A stretch of DNA of 64,000 bases, taken from assembly GCA_019722365.1 (NCBI GenBank), contig JADFUC010000679.1, positions 124,001 to 188,000 of the forward strand, given 5' to 3'. Positions within the stretch are counted from its first letter, which is position 1. Each line of letters opens with the position of its first letter. Under the pieces are notes generated by a model. That model did not search any database. It was not told where the DNA came from and was given only the letters and a program-made list of their open reading frames with translations. Both the position numbers and the translations under genes were made by a program. This DNA is from Lithospermum erythrorhizon. Lineage: Eukaryota; Streptophyta; Magnoliopsida; Boraginales; Boraginaceae. Positions 13,721 through 25,463 of the stretch are shown one piece after another.

Positions 13721-13789
13721 TCATTTATCGATTATTGACTATTTTAGGAATGTAGACGGATAGAGGGTCAGCTTTTGTTATAATTATTT

Positions 13790-13990
13790 ACTAATGGAGG
13801 GAAGGAGTTGGGCATTTGGAGGCGGTGTAGTCGGGACCTATTTTATTTTATTTTAATATTTTTTTAATTTTGATTTCAGTGTCCGTCTCCAAAACCAGCT
13901 CCATATAAAGCTTGGGTTGAGTTTCGCTTTGAAGTGAAGACCCGGCTGGCAAACTCAGCCCGACTCCAAATTTGGAATTCGGGATTTTCC
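13790..13990. repeat. CACTA subterminal repeats, right arm
   Basis: GGAGGGAAGGAGTTGGGC, GGAGGCGGTGTAGTCGGG, GTCTCCAAAACC and related units occur just inside the candidate right terminus TAGTG (14003-14007). They match the motif style of the other subterminal clusters. Confidence 0.55.
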
Positions 13991-14119
13991 AATGTCTCAC
14001 TTTAGTGTATTACAGTAGTGTTAGTGTTAGTGACAAAATAATTCGTTTTGTGTAACATTATTTAAGCATGTTTTAGGATAATATAGTCATTTCACTATGT
14101 ATTTTAATAAAAATTAGGA

Positions 14120-15150
14120 ATAGGGGGTCGAGCTGCACCAGACAGAAAAAGGATGCAGGCTGCAGAAAGTGCGAGGATGCCCAGACAGAGATGAATGGTT
14201 CATGAGTCATTATAGAAAATTACGAAGTTCGAGTGCCGGCGATAGCGCAGAAAAATGAACTATTTGTATTAGACTTATTAAGGATTAAAGTTGAGTATTT
14301 TAAATTAATTAATTAAACATCCCATTTATAATTAGAATGCCACGTAACTAATTAAAAATATAGCCTTTCAAATTGTATTTATGTAAATTTCTAATAACAA
14401 CTAATTCTAATCTGAACATTTTTATCGATTCGATGATACAATAAAATAAAAATCATATTTAAACACATTTGTTTAAAAAATTATTAAGTTTGAACAGAAA
14501 ATAAATCAAGTAAGTTGTAAGGAAACTGGACATAAAGAAGCTTTCCCCGTTCTCACGAGGCACTAACAAGACAATTTGAGCTTCTATGGACTTGCCTTTA
14601 TAGCTTCTAAGATAAACCAAAATAAAAGGCTCCAATCAGAAATAAATACATATGTACAACCGGTATATTGTATGACAAAAAGATCCCTCAAAAGAAAGGA
14701 TAAATTTTACAAAATAATAATAAGACCAACTTTGTTATATGGATCTGAATGTTGGTCATTGAAATATCAACATGTCCAAAAGATGTCGGTAGCAGAGATG
14801 AGAATATTAAGGGGTTGTGTGGATTTACATGCAAAGACATAATTAGAAATGAAATTAATGATTAGGAAGAAGAGTAGGGTTTGCAACGATTGTGAGAAGA
14901 AATTGAGGAGAACTTCGGATGGTATTGTTTCGGATGGGTATGTAATTCGTGTAAGAAGGCGTCGAGTAGATCTGTGAATTTAGAAGATGGAAGGCTATGA
15001 TAGTGTAAAAGGGCATAGAGCGAGAGGTAGATCGAGAAGAAGGGTGTAGATGGAGACTATGTCAAATGATCCGAGTCCATGAACTTATTAACACAAGGGA
15101 TGACCAATCGGGATTGATTGGAGATGTATTCATAGTGGAATATACTTTAA
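14120..15150 (+). mobile_element. RTE-like LINE, 3' end fragment
   Basis: The frame at 14576-14842 encodes KFYKIIIRPTLLYGSECW and then SLKYQHVQKMSVAEMRILRG, the conserved C-terminal block of plant RTE-type LINE reverse transcriptases (family wording: RPAMLYGTECWAVK..H..KM.VAEMRMLRWM). Downstream, in shifted frames, degenerate versions of the usual tail are visible: basic residues, then an R-rich RGR-like stretch and a WMETM-like motif, near 14870-15070. Catalytic RT blocks are absent, so this is a 5'-truncated dead copy. Its left edge is uncertain. Confidence 0.7.
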
Positions 15151-15159
15151 TTTGTTTGG

Positions 15160-17065
15160 TTTGGTTTTTTGTTATCTTTTATAATAAATTATAAAACTGT
15201 TCATGGTAAAACTTTAATTTGAAAGTCAAAATTATCACTTATCAATTTAAATTGATTGGAATGAGTAATAAATGAAAGCGGCTTTTGAAAGGGGGAGATC
15301 TATGTAGCACCATGAAGCATCTGCTTGATGTCCGTAAATAAGCTATGACAAAGAAAGAAAGAAACAGTGAGCACTTTTTGCTAGGTATGAAAGTTATTGG
15401 ATATTTGAATGTTGTTGAATCCAAAATTTGCATCTCATATGTATGTCAATGAGGTTGTGTAAAGAGGAAATGAAACTATGAAGTTTAGTTTCAGGTGGCT
15501 CAAATTAGATGTTGTCGATCTGAGGGATTCACGAAGATTTTATTTACCGCACCAAGTTTAGTTAAATTGGTTTTGCGGGCGACTCGAATGGATTCACGTC
15601 AATCTGAGGGATTCGGAAGGATGTGCACGAAGATTGCGGGTTTTCGGGGCGGAATTCCGTCGTCATTAGTCTGGTTCAAACTTGACGCGTTTCAAGCATT
15701 ATGATTATTATTAATGAGGGTGGTGCAACACACATTTATATATTGGTTTAGATTGCGATAGCGCCAATTGCATTGAGTGCGGCTTTTTATAAAATTTCCT
15801 ATAAGCCCAATATCCGCCGGCTCCCTGTGTCGGAAGCAACGATTACAGATACAATGTAAAGGCTCCCATCCTCTCCACATTTTTAAATACGTTTTTTAGA
15901 TTATAGCATTAAAACATTGTGATGTCGTGGTTCACTAGTGCTTGTGATGTCGGTCGTGGGTCGACCTATCACCAGTCATTTATCGCAGGAAGCTTGTCAG
16001 CTCTCCGTTGTCATAAGCACCTACGGGAAGAGGTTGAATCTGTTTTAAGGAAGCGTCGGCGTGAAACGTCCAGGTTTTAACATATCGTATACAATTTTGT
16101 TATAATCCTTATGAATAAATTATTATTATTCTTCTATAAAATATTACCTTCAGTTGGAACGCACATATATACTAGTAATGATAAACAACTTTTCACTGAT
16201 AAATTGAAGTGGAAAAAACTTTTGTAATGGAGAAGACTCCTAGGAGTCAGGTAGGGATTTGGATTGTAATTTGGTAACATGCAACCAACAATAATAAGAT
16301 ATTCTAATTTCCCATGATATCTTGAGATTTTTCCTGCAGCTTTTGCCTGAAATCTGATGATCTACATACTAGTGATGCAAATTTACACAAAGCTTTTAAA
16401 TTGTGGTTCACTTGTGAGGTTGCATGGAAAACAATCAATTGGGACATTAGAACGTATGTTTTTCGCTTTGTAAGTAATTTTGTTCGAAGTCTGCAACGTT
16501 CGTGGAATGATTTGTGGATTTAATTTGTGGACCAAACAAAATAACAAATGGTGATGTATCAGGAAAGGAAATGTTGTTTGTTATATACGATTATAAAAAA
16601 TTTCTAAATGCAGTTAAAGTTTTAATGAAAATAAAATTATCTTTCATTTATTTTAACATAGTATATAATTACGAAGATAAATAATTATTATCTATATTTT
16701 TAATTGAGAAATTAATTGATATAATATATAGGTGCTTCAAAATATAATTACATTTTGTGAAATGTAAAAATATGAAGGGTTATTTGATCACAAAACTTTC
16801 GTTGACTGTGTATAGAAATTTTTTACACTGTATATAGAAGTTATAATGAAAAAAGATATATAAAATTTCGAGTTAATTGGTGATTTAATTCTAGATAAAA
16901 GTATGCTTATGTTTCAATTTGGTCCCCTATAATTTCTAATTACACATTAACTAGTTCCAAATTTTTTCCAGCATCATACATTGTATTCCCTTAATGAATG
17001 GAGATATTTGTTGGTAAAAGACAAAAATGTACATTTTTTAAAATTCAAGAATATATATCACTTAG
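15160..17065. other. No recognised gene
   Basis: AT-rich DNA without a convincing coding frame. A unit CTGAGGGATTC...ACGAAGATT occurs twice (about 15518 and 15605), and a perfect 14-bp palindrome GACTCCTAGGAGTC lies at 16235-16248. No RNA gene or transposon end was recognised. Confidence 0.5.
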
Positions 17066-17099
17066 CCTCTTAATTTATAAACTCTTTTTTATAAACTAA

Positions 17100-18083
17100 G
17101 AGGATGTTTGGATAAGCTTATTTTTCCTCAAAATCAACTTATGACAAAATAAAGTGCTTGACAAATACTTTCAACATCCAACTTATAAGTTTGACTTAAT
17201 AAATTACTTGCAGTAACTTATAGTTTGACAAACACTTTTAACTTTTAGTTCTAAGCAACTTATAAGTTGTTTTAAAAACAGTTCAAATTCTTAACTTTTT
17301 TTCACCAACTTATTTTGCAATAACTTAGTTTGATCTAATAAATTACTTGATTATCCTTATTTACTAATAAAGCATAAATATTTATATTTCATACTATTGA
17401 TATCATAAATAATATATATATTTTAGCCATAAGAAATACTAATTTTAGTTATAATTATTTTATATTATTCCAAATATTAAAGTATTAATTTATTTATATC
17501 ATAAAGATAAAAAAAAAAAAGTACTTTATATATGTGATGTCATATAGTCGTTTTATCGTTTCTATAACTTATAAGTTATTATTATTTTAAACTTGTAAAA
17601 AATCTCATTATAAATTATATTTACCCAAACAAAACAAAACAAATTTGACAGCTTTATAAATCTTAGTTATGTGCGCGATACTGCGCGTAAATTATTTATT
17701 ATTTTTATAATAAAATTATAATAAATAAATAAATAAATTTAAAAAAATCTAAAATAAATAAGATGAAAAAGATTCTGTGAAAAAAAATAAGATAGAGAAT
17801 TTGTGAAACAATTTTTTATTTCTCTTGATAATAATTACAAATTAAAGTAGTAGATAATAATTAAAGTAGTAGTTTATGGAAAATATATCTTTGTTAGGCG
17901 GTTAGGCAATGAAAGCGATTCTTTATGAAAAGAATTAAAAATTAAATTAAAAAAAAATTATCGAGTGGGATAAAATAAATGATACGTTAATTTGAGAACA
18001 TTCTGTGTAATCGATAAATGTGCGCGTGTAATAATATAGATACTTATAAGTAAAAAAAAAAAAAAGCTTATCCAAACACCCTC
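17100..18083. mobile_element. hAT-like MITE / non-autonomous transposon (984 bp)
   Basis: The left end reads GAGGATGTTTGGATAAGCTT and the right end, reverse-complemented, GAGGGTGTTTGGATAAGCTT: 19 of 20 bases agree. The interior is AT-rich, non-coding and holds repeated AACTTATAAGTT-type motifs. The GAGGGTGTTTGG end type is common among plant hAT-derived MITEs. An 8-bp target duplication is not clear (TAAACTAA versus AAAGACTC). A GC-richer patch with GTGCGCG near 17670 and 18020 may mark a further small insertion. Confidence 0.75.
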
Positions 18084-18099
18084 AAAGACTCGGTATTTC

Positions 18100-18590
18100 T
18101 ATTTAGATGTCCAAAAAATTGGATCCACCTTTACTTACGGTTGTAGTCATCAAGCAAAAGAAATCTGACTTTCTCATTCATTCTCCTTCACTCATCAATT
18201 ATCTTTATTCCTGCAAGTTTTTTTTACATATTCTTAGCCACCATATATCTCAGCTCACTAGTACTAGCCATAAAGTTTTGTTTTTACTTCCTATATTCGT
18301 GTGGTTCCGCATCTTAAGCCTTTCTTGCTTTAAAACAACGCATTCTTTGCTTCCCACTTTCTACTTCGTCTTCTTTCCATCAACCCAAAAGAAAAGAAGC
18401 CTTCAAATCTTCATCCTTCAAAGCAACCACTAAAATGCTAGGAAGGGGCCGGGCCAACTGGGGCCACCTAACTAATTTCACAAAAATGAAACTTCAATTT
18501 TAGAAGTACTTTTGACATATGTTTTGGGCTTGATCACATAAATGGACATCATTTAATGCAATCTGTATAACAGTTAATTGTCTAGTATAT
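18100..18590. other. No recognised gene
   Basis: A 108-codon open frame (18107-18433) is present, but its product is low-complexity, rich in S, F, L and H, and resembles no known protein. T/C-rich stretches create it. Nothing else was recognised. Confidence 0.4.
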
Positions 18591-18591
18591 A

Positions 18592-18797
18592 CTCCCTCGT
18601 TTTTTTTACGTTTTCAATCGAAGTGGAATTTTGAACATCAATATTCTAATAATTTAAAAATTTATATCATTAGATTCCTCTTTAAAAATAATTTCATAAC
18701 ATTATTTTCTTATAATTTTTGAACATATAACTTAAAAACAATTGATGGTGTTCCACGTCGATATGCAAAAACGTCAAATAAAAAAAACGAAGAAAAG
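18592..18797. mobile_element. Stowaway-like (Tc1/mariner) MITE
   Basis: The left end CTCCCTCGTTTTTTTTACG after a TA, and the right end AAAAAAAACGAAGAAAAG before a TA, form an imperfect terminal inverted repeat that continues inward (TCGAAGTGGAA versus, reverse-complemented, TCGACGTGGAA). About 206 bp, AT-rich and non-coding, which fits the Stowaway class with TA duplication. Confidence 0.65.
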
Positions 18798-18799
18798 TA

Positions 18800-19849
18800 C
18801 TATGCACGAAAACAGGAGTACCCAATATTTTACATAGCCCGGATCCTTTCTATCCCAATGGATATCTCAATTGGTGGCATACCAATAAGAATAGAACACG
18901 TATACAATTTTTAAAAATATAATTAATTTATAATTTTAAATAACCAATTAAATCCTAATATATATAGAAAGTGGGTAGCTATATGTCAAGAATTGAGTCA
19001 GTGAATGTGTCAGATGATCCGATGCTTATTTTACATTATGTGGTCAATCCTCTTTTGCTTTTTTTTGTAAGACAAACAACAAGACTCGTCAATGATAACA
19101 CATTCTTGAGGAGACTCGTCAATGAGAACGCATTCTCGACCAATCCTCAAATTGCATGAATGGTGTATATGTTCCTTCCCTTTTTAGCTTCTATTTTGAT
19201 CCATATCTCCTCCACTATTGTGACATCTCAAGGAAGTCAACATTATTTATACGCACCTTGTAGCCAAGTCCACTTATTTAATCTATTGCTATGACAATAA
19301 TTTTCCCTCTTGTGTCTCATTTCATGATTAATAATTGAAAAAGATCAATAACTTTATATAATACATCCTTTGACGCACACAAAAGTCTATAATTTTATCC
19401 ATGATGTCCTGGAGTAGTTTTGAAGTGGTGCCAACAAAATTAAAACCACTAACCCAATAATGAAATACGATGACCTTTGTTTCCACACAAAATTCTCAAC
19501 TTTTGTACGTATTGTAAGAACTATATTATAGACAAATATCATGTTAAAAGAATGTTGATTGGGCAGATAAAAATATGAGCAAACTTAATAGTATGTACAT
19601 CCGTAAAAGTTTGTTATATTTATATTTTTCATAATTAAAGATTAACAAACTTTACGCTCTTGATTGACATCCAAAACTTTTATTTGAATCGAAATTATCA
19701 AATTAATAGTAAAGTATGTTAAAAATACTACACATTGATTTTTTTTCAAACAAATATATAACACATTAAAAGTTATTTGAGTTCAAAATTGAAAAAAAAA
19801 ATTAACTCATTAAAATCAAATTGTAACAATCTTTTAGAGATTGAGGGAG
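18800..19849. other. No recognised gene; short tandem duplication
   Basis: AT-rich DNA. Two 30-bp tandem copies of GAGACTCGTCAATGA(T/G)AAC... lie at 19081-19140. A Stowaway-type right end (GAGGGAG followed by TA) lies at 19844-19851, with no matching left end seen. Confidence 0.45.
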
Positions 19850-19904
19850 TACTATATCTCTATTTAAACTGCTTAAGCGACGACACTTTCGACGCTCATC
19901 TTTT

Positions 19905-21180
19905 ATCCATGCTAAATTGGGGGCAAATCCATACTTTGGGTGGCGAAGTCTTTTAGAGGGTCGACGGGTGCTTCTCAAGGGGCTCCGTTAGCAAGTGGGT
20001 GATGGTAGGAGCATTGATATGTTGACTGAGCCTTGGGTTTCTAGTGCCACCGATTTTTTCTTGAGAGGGGAGCGAGGTAAGAGACCTAGATGGGTGTTGC
20101 AACTCATCAATAATGGGCGGTGGAACAAAGAAGAGGTGGTGAGGTGCCTTGGAGTGGAGGACAGTCGTAGAGTACTTGCCATTCCCCTTAGCCTCATGGA
20201 TGGAAATGATAAATGGATTTGGCAACATACCAGGTGTGGGAATTACTTCACTTGCCCCGGGTATAAATGTGCTCGAGAGATGAAGAAGAATGGTGAGCTA
20301 CGGGTGTTGATATATGAAGCCATTTTTCTCCTGGTTTTTGGAAAGTTTTCATCGAGACCCCCAGGTCTCGATGGGGTCTCGATGGAGGGGTCTCATGTGC
20401 TGAAGACCCCGGATTGTAAGGACGTATTCGAGACCCCCACGGTCTTAATGGGGTTCTCGATGCTCGATGCGGCTGAGGCGATTTGAGGCGGTTTGGACTC
20501 TATTTGTTGCCTATTTTGAGCCAAGTTAGGTTAGAAGTTTTCCTATATATATAGAGGCTTTTTCTATATGTTTTCTATCACAAAATAATCATCCTAAATA
20601 ATTTCTTGAGAGAATATTATTGAATCATCATCAATAATATTGTGAGGCTTTGTGATTGAGAATACTGTGCTATAAAGTATTACTCAATTGAGGGTTTAGC
20701 TTGATAGGTGATTGTAACAATCTTTCGATTTTTGGGTTTAGTGGATTTCTGCAGCAGCAACATACCTTTCACATTGAATGGGAACCAGTATAAAATCGTG
20801 TATTATTTATTTTTCCACATTTACTTCTGTTGCTATCATTGTTCGCTTAGATTGGTTGATTGAATTAGGTCTTAAATCACAATAACAGGGCGAGGCGCAT
20901 GGGGAAGGAAGCACTCGAGGGAGAGATCAAGGGATGTGGCGTGAACTCTGGAAATTGAAAGTGGCTCCACGAGTCAAGTTGTTCTTGTGGAAAAGTATGC
21001 ATAACATTTTGCCAACAAAAGATAGACTTATGAAGAAAAGAGTTGTGATGGACCCTGTTTGTGTGCTTTGTAATCATGAGTGGAACTGCCAACGTATTTT
21101 TTGTATTGTCCGCTCTTTTGTAGGTCAGGCTCACTGTGTGGTTCATTGGGATTACAAAAGGTCACTGAGGCAGTAGGATC
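19905..21180 (+). pseudogene. L1 ORF2 C-terminal region, interrupted
   Basis: From about 19909 the frame reads AKLGANPYFGWRSLLEGRRVL, then a TAG where relatives have tryptophan (near 19989), then VGDGRSIDMLTEPWVS and on to CAREMKKNGE. This is the region between RT and the terminal zinc-binding domain of plant L1 elements. After the 20305-20887 insertion it resumes as MWRELWKLKVAPRVKLFLWK (20934 on), then SMHNILPTKDRL and DPVCVLCNHEW: the zf-RVT domain with its CxxC. Downstream frameshifts end it. Non-functional. Confidence 0.85.
20305..20887. mobile_element. Probable solo LTR inside the L1 LINE
   Basis: The LINE reading frame breaks at 20304 and resumes after 20887. The intervening 583 bp start TGTTGATATA, end CACAATAACA (TG...CA), and contain a TATA-like CCTATATATATAGAGG near 20541. 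No coding is present except read-through of the LINE frame. A 24-bp hairpin and several GAGACCCC/GGGGTCTC motifs lie at 20350-20460. Flanking 5-mers (ACGGG and GGGCG) do not match, so excision scar, mutation or slightly wrong ends remain possible. Confidence 0.65.
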
Positions 21181-21552
21181 TCGACACTCGATTTGACTTT
21201 TTATCGTCCTTAAGTTTATTTCCATTGTTATTTTGTTTTATGTTGTGTTTTTCTTTGGATTGGTAATTGAACCAGGCTCTTATCACCTTGTTTGTTTAAT
21301 GCAATCATATAGTTTGAATGAAAAAAAAAATTACTATATCACGCATTAGATTCTATTCGAAATACATGTCATGATCATTTTAAATTAATTTTTTTATAAT
21401 TAAATATGTTGGCACCGTACTTTATAAATATCAAACTCAAGTGCTACAAGTTTACTAAACATTACTTTGAAATTTCGCATATATGGAATCACATCATCGT
21501 CACTACGAATTCGAATGTCAATAAAATATACTCCGTACTAAATTACGAATAA

Positions 21553-21680
21553 TCGAGTAGCCTAGTGGAAAGACCATCGTCCATTGATCAGAAGGTCCTG
21601 ACTTCGAAACTCATCTCATCGCTAATTGTCAAAGCTGAAGTCATGCTTTCTTTTCCTTTTTCACACACATTAATTACTAT
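21553..21680 (+). mobile_element. tRNA-derived SINE-like sequence
   Basis: TAGCCTAGTGG at 21558-21568 matches the pol III A box. GACTTCGAAACTC at 21600-21612 matches the B box, at a spacing of about 42 bp as in tRNA-derived SINEs. The body does not fold into an obvious intact tRNA. The 3' end is vague and no target duplication was found. Confidence 0.5.
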
Positions 21681-21689
21681 ATTTATAAT

Positions 21690-24600
21690 ATTTTCTATTG
21701 ATGCAAAAGTATGTTTCTAAAATTTAAAAAAAAACTCATATAACAATTCAATAATTAATAATTAGTCCTAAACTTTTACCTAAAACACTATAATGATTCA
21801 AACATAGTTAGAATTATCTACTCACTTATAATATGTGCAAGAGTTTTAGCACTTTCATACTATGTTAATTAAAATATTTTCATTAGCAACATCTTCATCC
21901 AATTATATAAAACATATTCAACATTTTTACCAACAGATAAAAGTGTTTGATATATTGCCTTTGATTTTTTTAGTTTTATCATAACAATATGTAAATTTTA
22001 TTTTAATGCAATGAATTAGTCTACTCATACTAATTTTTTTATATGATAATTATTCAATTATAAATTAAAAAACTATTTTTTTAATCCAAAAAATTACTAT
22101 TAAAGAATATATATCTAAATTATTATGTGATATTTTGTATTACATTTTAATAATTGAAATAAAAGAAGTGTCAAGTTACATATCTCATAATCCCCAATAG
22201 ATTGTCAAGGTTTAAATTTGAATTTTTCACAGATTAAATATTAAATTCAAATATTTTTATTTCTGTTGTATAATATTTGGTGAAAATTATCAAATAATAA
22301 TATTATCATGTACTTTAATATTGACATTAAATTTTTTTCAAATCAAAATTATGTTTACCGATGAAGGCTTAAAAATTTAATTCAATATTGACATTAAAAA
22401 TTTAATATTGACAATCATTTAGTATGAAGAGAGTAATAGATTTGGATATTCTATTTCAGACAATTAATTTTTTTTATTATAATATATATATAACATGTTA
22501 GTTTTTATGCTTAAATAAAAATATTTTTATCTATAAACTATAGATGCAATAATTAATTAGAGTTGAATTTAATATATGAAAGGAAATTAAAAAATTCAAT
22601 CTTCACTATTTAATATTGATTAGTAATTAGTAAACTAAATAAGAGTATATTGTCATAATAATACTTATATTAGTTTTTACTCTATATGAAATATAATTCA
22701 TCTATATTATGGTCTGAAAAATACATGCATTAATATGTGTATTATAGATATATAATTCACTTTATTAATAAACATTCGATGTACAAAACGGTACCTTCAT
22801 CTTCTATTTGAATGACTTCTTGTGACCTTTTATATTAAAGTTGTTATTTATATCAAAATTTTAAAAGTGTCCATATCAAGATAATATTAATCACATATAT
22901 ACTATTGAGATTTAACTTTTTACCAAAAAAATTATTGCACAAGATATAGTTAGTATTATTTCATTAATTTTCAATATAATTAATTTGGAGTATTTCACAT
23001 TCGAATGACATTTAACGTGGTGGCCTCCTTTGGTCGCTTTTGCGTGGCTAAAATTGAGAGAATTTCATAAAGGTCTTGATATTATTCAGTTTTGTGCAAA
23101 TATTATTGAGTCAATCATCAATTAAAATATGTTAAAATGAATACATAAAATATAATTGAATAGTAGAACTATGAATAATTTATACTACTAATCAATTGAG
23201 AAGTGATATTTTCTTATAATAAATAAAATAACATAAAGTGCATTTTTTTATTAAAAGAAAAGTGATGTTTTCTTACAATAAATAAAAAAACTTAATGTGA
23301 TTTTTTTATTAAACCTTGAAAATGAAGAGTAGTATGATAACAAAACTTTTAAATCTATTATTAAAATTATATTATTAAAAATCAAGGATCATATAACTAT
23401 TAACAAAATAATTTATAATATAAATCAAAAGTATACTTTATAAATTTATGTAAATAGTTAATTACTTTATTTATTATCTTAGTTTAAATGTTTGAAGTAT
23501 AGATACTTAAATGCAATGCACGTACATTTTACTAGTATATATAAAGCACGTGTTGTCTTAAAAGTTTCTCCCTTTTTTCGTGATCGGTGCTGCATTAAAT
23601 TACTTAAAACCACTAAATAAACGAAAGAATGTAGATACATGTAAGATATATCCTAATTGTAGTATAATTCTTAAAAATATCTATCTTATAACATGTCCTA
23701 CTTCTAATATAATTCTTGGGGAAATTAATCATTAAAGTACTAGGCTATACCTGGTCTGTAATTAAATTAGCAAACATAACATATTTGATACTCTCAAATA
23801 AAAGTACAATAATCATCAGTTTTATTTTCTCAACTAATTCGACAATATGCATTATATGCTACTTAATTTTGAGTTGAATTTTGCGTGCATTATGTTACTG
23901 AATATTCAGTTGACCTTTTAGAAGGAAATTAACTGATAACAACCAATTTTTTTTAGATATGTTTATTTTGACAATAATATCCTTATTAAAAAATTTATTT
24001 TGATAATTAATTGAGGCAAATTAAATTTATCAAATAAATCAAAATTGAAAAATAGAATCCTATAATAATTAATTTTTTGTAATTTATCAAATAAATCAAA
24101 AGACAAATATAATCCTATAATAATCGATTTTTAGTTTTTTAGAACTTTTAATCATATTAAAATAAAGGATACATAATGCATTGGTAATCTTCTTTGCAAC
24201 CTAAGAGACACAAATCTCAGCTACAAGCAAACTTTCATATAGGTTAATGAATTAGAATAGCTTCAACACTTGATGTCCACAACATAAAATAGCTAAATTC
24301 GTTTTGTATTGAATTTATTAATACTCTATAATCGTCAAGATACGATTAATCGTCAAGATACAATTACGTAGTCAAAATATTAATGGATAAAAAATTTAAA
24401 TTATGTATGTCAATTAAAGAACTCAAAAATTTGTTAACTTGAACCATTAAGAATAGAAACTTACAATTGTTACAAGATGAAGGCAAAATTTTCATCAAGA
24501 TAAGGACACCAAATTTTCTCTTATCGCCGGAGAAGTGGAGTTATTAAAAAATAATAACGATAATGAGACACAAAAATAGAAATATGAAACACTTGCAAAA

Positions 24601-25120
24601 GAATTAAAATGCGAATGTGGCATTTTCTTAGGATAAAAGTCAAATTCAAACTAATATAAAAAGAGAACAAGAAAATTAAAGGCTACGCCAAAGAAAAAGA
24701 GAGGTCGGCCAACAAAGAATAAAAAAGAAAATAACAAGAACAAAATATAGGACATTGATCTTTGATGAAGATGATGATAAAATGAAGATATCAACTTTTA
24801 TAAAAACACAAAAAGATAAATAATGAGAAATTTTGATTATTTAAATATGACAAAAAAACATTAAATAATGAAGTTACAAATAAATAGATGATACTTTTAG
24901 TTTTGGTAAATTTATAGTTTTAATAGCATAAAATCTTTTAATAAAAAAATCACGTGCAACAAAACTACTTCGTGCAACACAAGTAGTAGTGAATTACGAA
25001 ATACTACGTAATTGTCTAAATTTCACGTCTAAATAATAAATTGTATAGGCAATTCTTATTATTAAAGTTACTGTAATTATATTAACAATTAATCAATAAC
25101 CCCTCTCATTAATTGAAAAA
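21690..25120. other. Very AT-rich DNA without a recognised gene
   Basis: About 3.4 kb of A/T-dominated DNA with no open frame above 60 codons. Visible structure: a tandem pair with 59-bp period at about 23201-23315, a tandem pair with 57-bp period at about 24024-24135, an 18-bp pair near 24330, a short possible Helitron-like 3' end (TGCAATGCACGTACATTTTACTAGT, split by uncertainty) ending near 23536, and a short frame encoding an AT-hook-like PKKKRGRPTKN at 24688-24720. None can be assigned a function. Confidence 0.5.
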
Positions 25121-25123
25121 TCA

Positions 25124-25270
25124 TACTCCCTCCATTTTTTTATATTTGTCATTTTAGCCAAATTGTTTTATTTTTTATAATTGTCGCTTAGCATAATAAA
25201 TAGTTTTTTTACATTTTCAATGTACTTTTTTCTCTTGAAATAAACAACCAACCAATAATATTATTTAAAT
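25124..25270. mobile_element. Stowaway-like MITE end fragment
   Basis: TACTCCCTCCATTTTTTTATATTTG at its left edge is the typical Stowaway terminus. The matching right end is not found before the LTR of element F, so it is probably truncated. Confidence 0.4.
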
Positions 25271-25463
25271 TGATTGTCTGTAAAGTTAGAAGCTCTCAAC
25301 TAATATTATTAACATCTCAAAGAATATATCGTGTTTACACAATATAACCTATGGGCTAACTATACACGAGCCCAAACCATAATATACACATACTACGTAG
25401 GTAATACCACCCCTTAAGTTGGAGCATGAAGATCCAAAATGCCTTGCGAAGTAAAAAATCAAA

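Larger units (their letters stand above)
5033..14007 (-). mobile_element. CACTA (En/Spm) transposon region
   Basis: The body holds a TNP2-type transposase on the minus strand. Both flanks are rich in GTCTCC/GGAGAC and GACTC/GAGTC repeats of the kind CACTA transposases bind. A candidate left end CACTAGAAAG begins at 5033, only 39 bp from the LTR of A. A candidate right end TTTAGTG ends at 14007. No matching 3-bp target duplication flanks them, and the repeat orientation changes twice (C-rich, G-rich, C-rich, G-rich on plus). Two adjacent or nested elements, about 5033-10640 and 11050-14007, are therefore equally possible. The CACTA identity is firm; the ends are not. Confidence 0.65.
19861..21331 (+). 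mobile_element. L1-type LINE, 5'-truncated, with target duplications
   Basis: A coding piece for the C-terminal part of L1 ORF2 ends in a poly(A) run at 21321-21330. The 11-bp sequence TACTATATCTC just before it (19850-19860) is repeated after the tail as TACTATATCAC (21332-21342), a target-site duplication with one change. Truncation at the 5' end plus poly(A) plus duplication is the hallmark of target-primed insertion. A 583-bp LTR-like sequence interrupts the copy. Confidence 0.85.

Noticed and set aside
18107..18433. 108-codon open frame with a low-complexity product
   Set aside because: Serine/phenylalanine/leucine bias from T/C-rich DNA, no homology seen, no supporting context.
23500..23540. 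Possible Helitron 3' end (CTAGT after a short palindrome)
   Set aside because: Only a weak hairpin, no T after CTAGT and no TC start found; kept only as a note.
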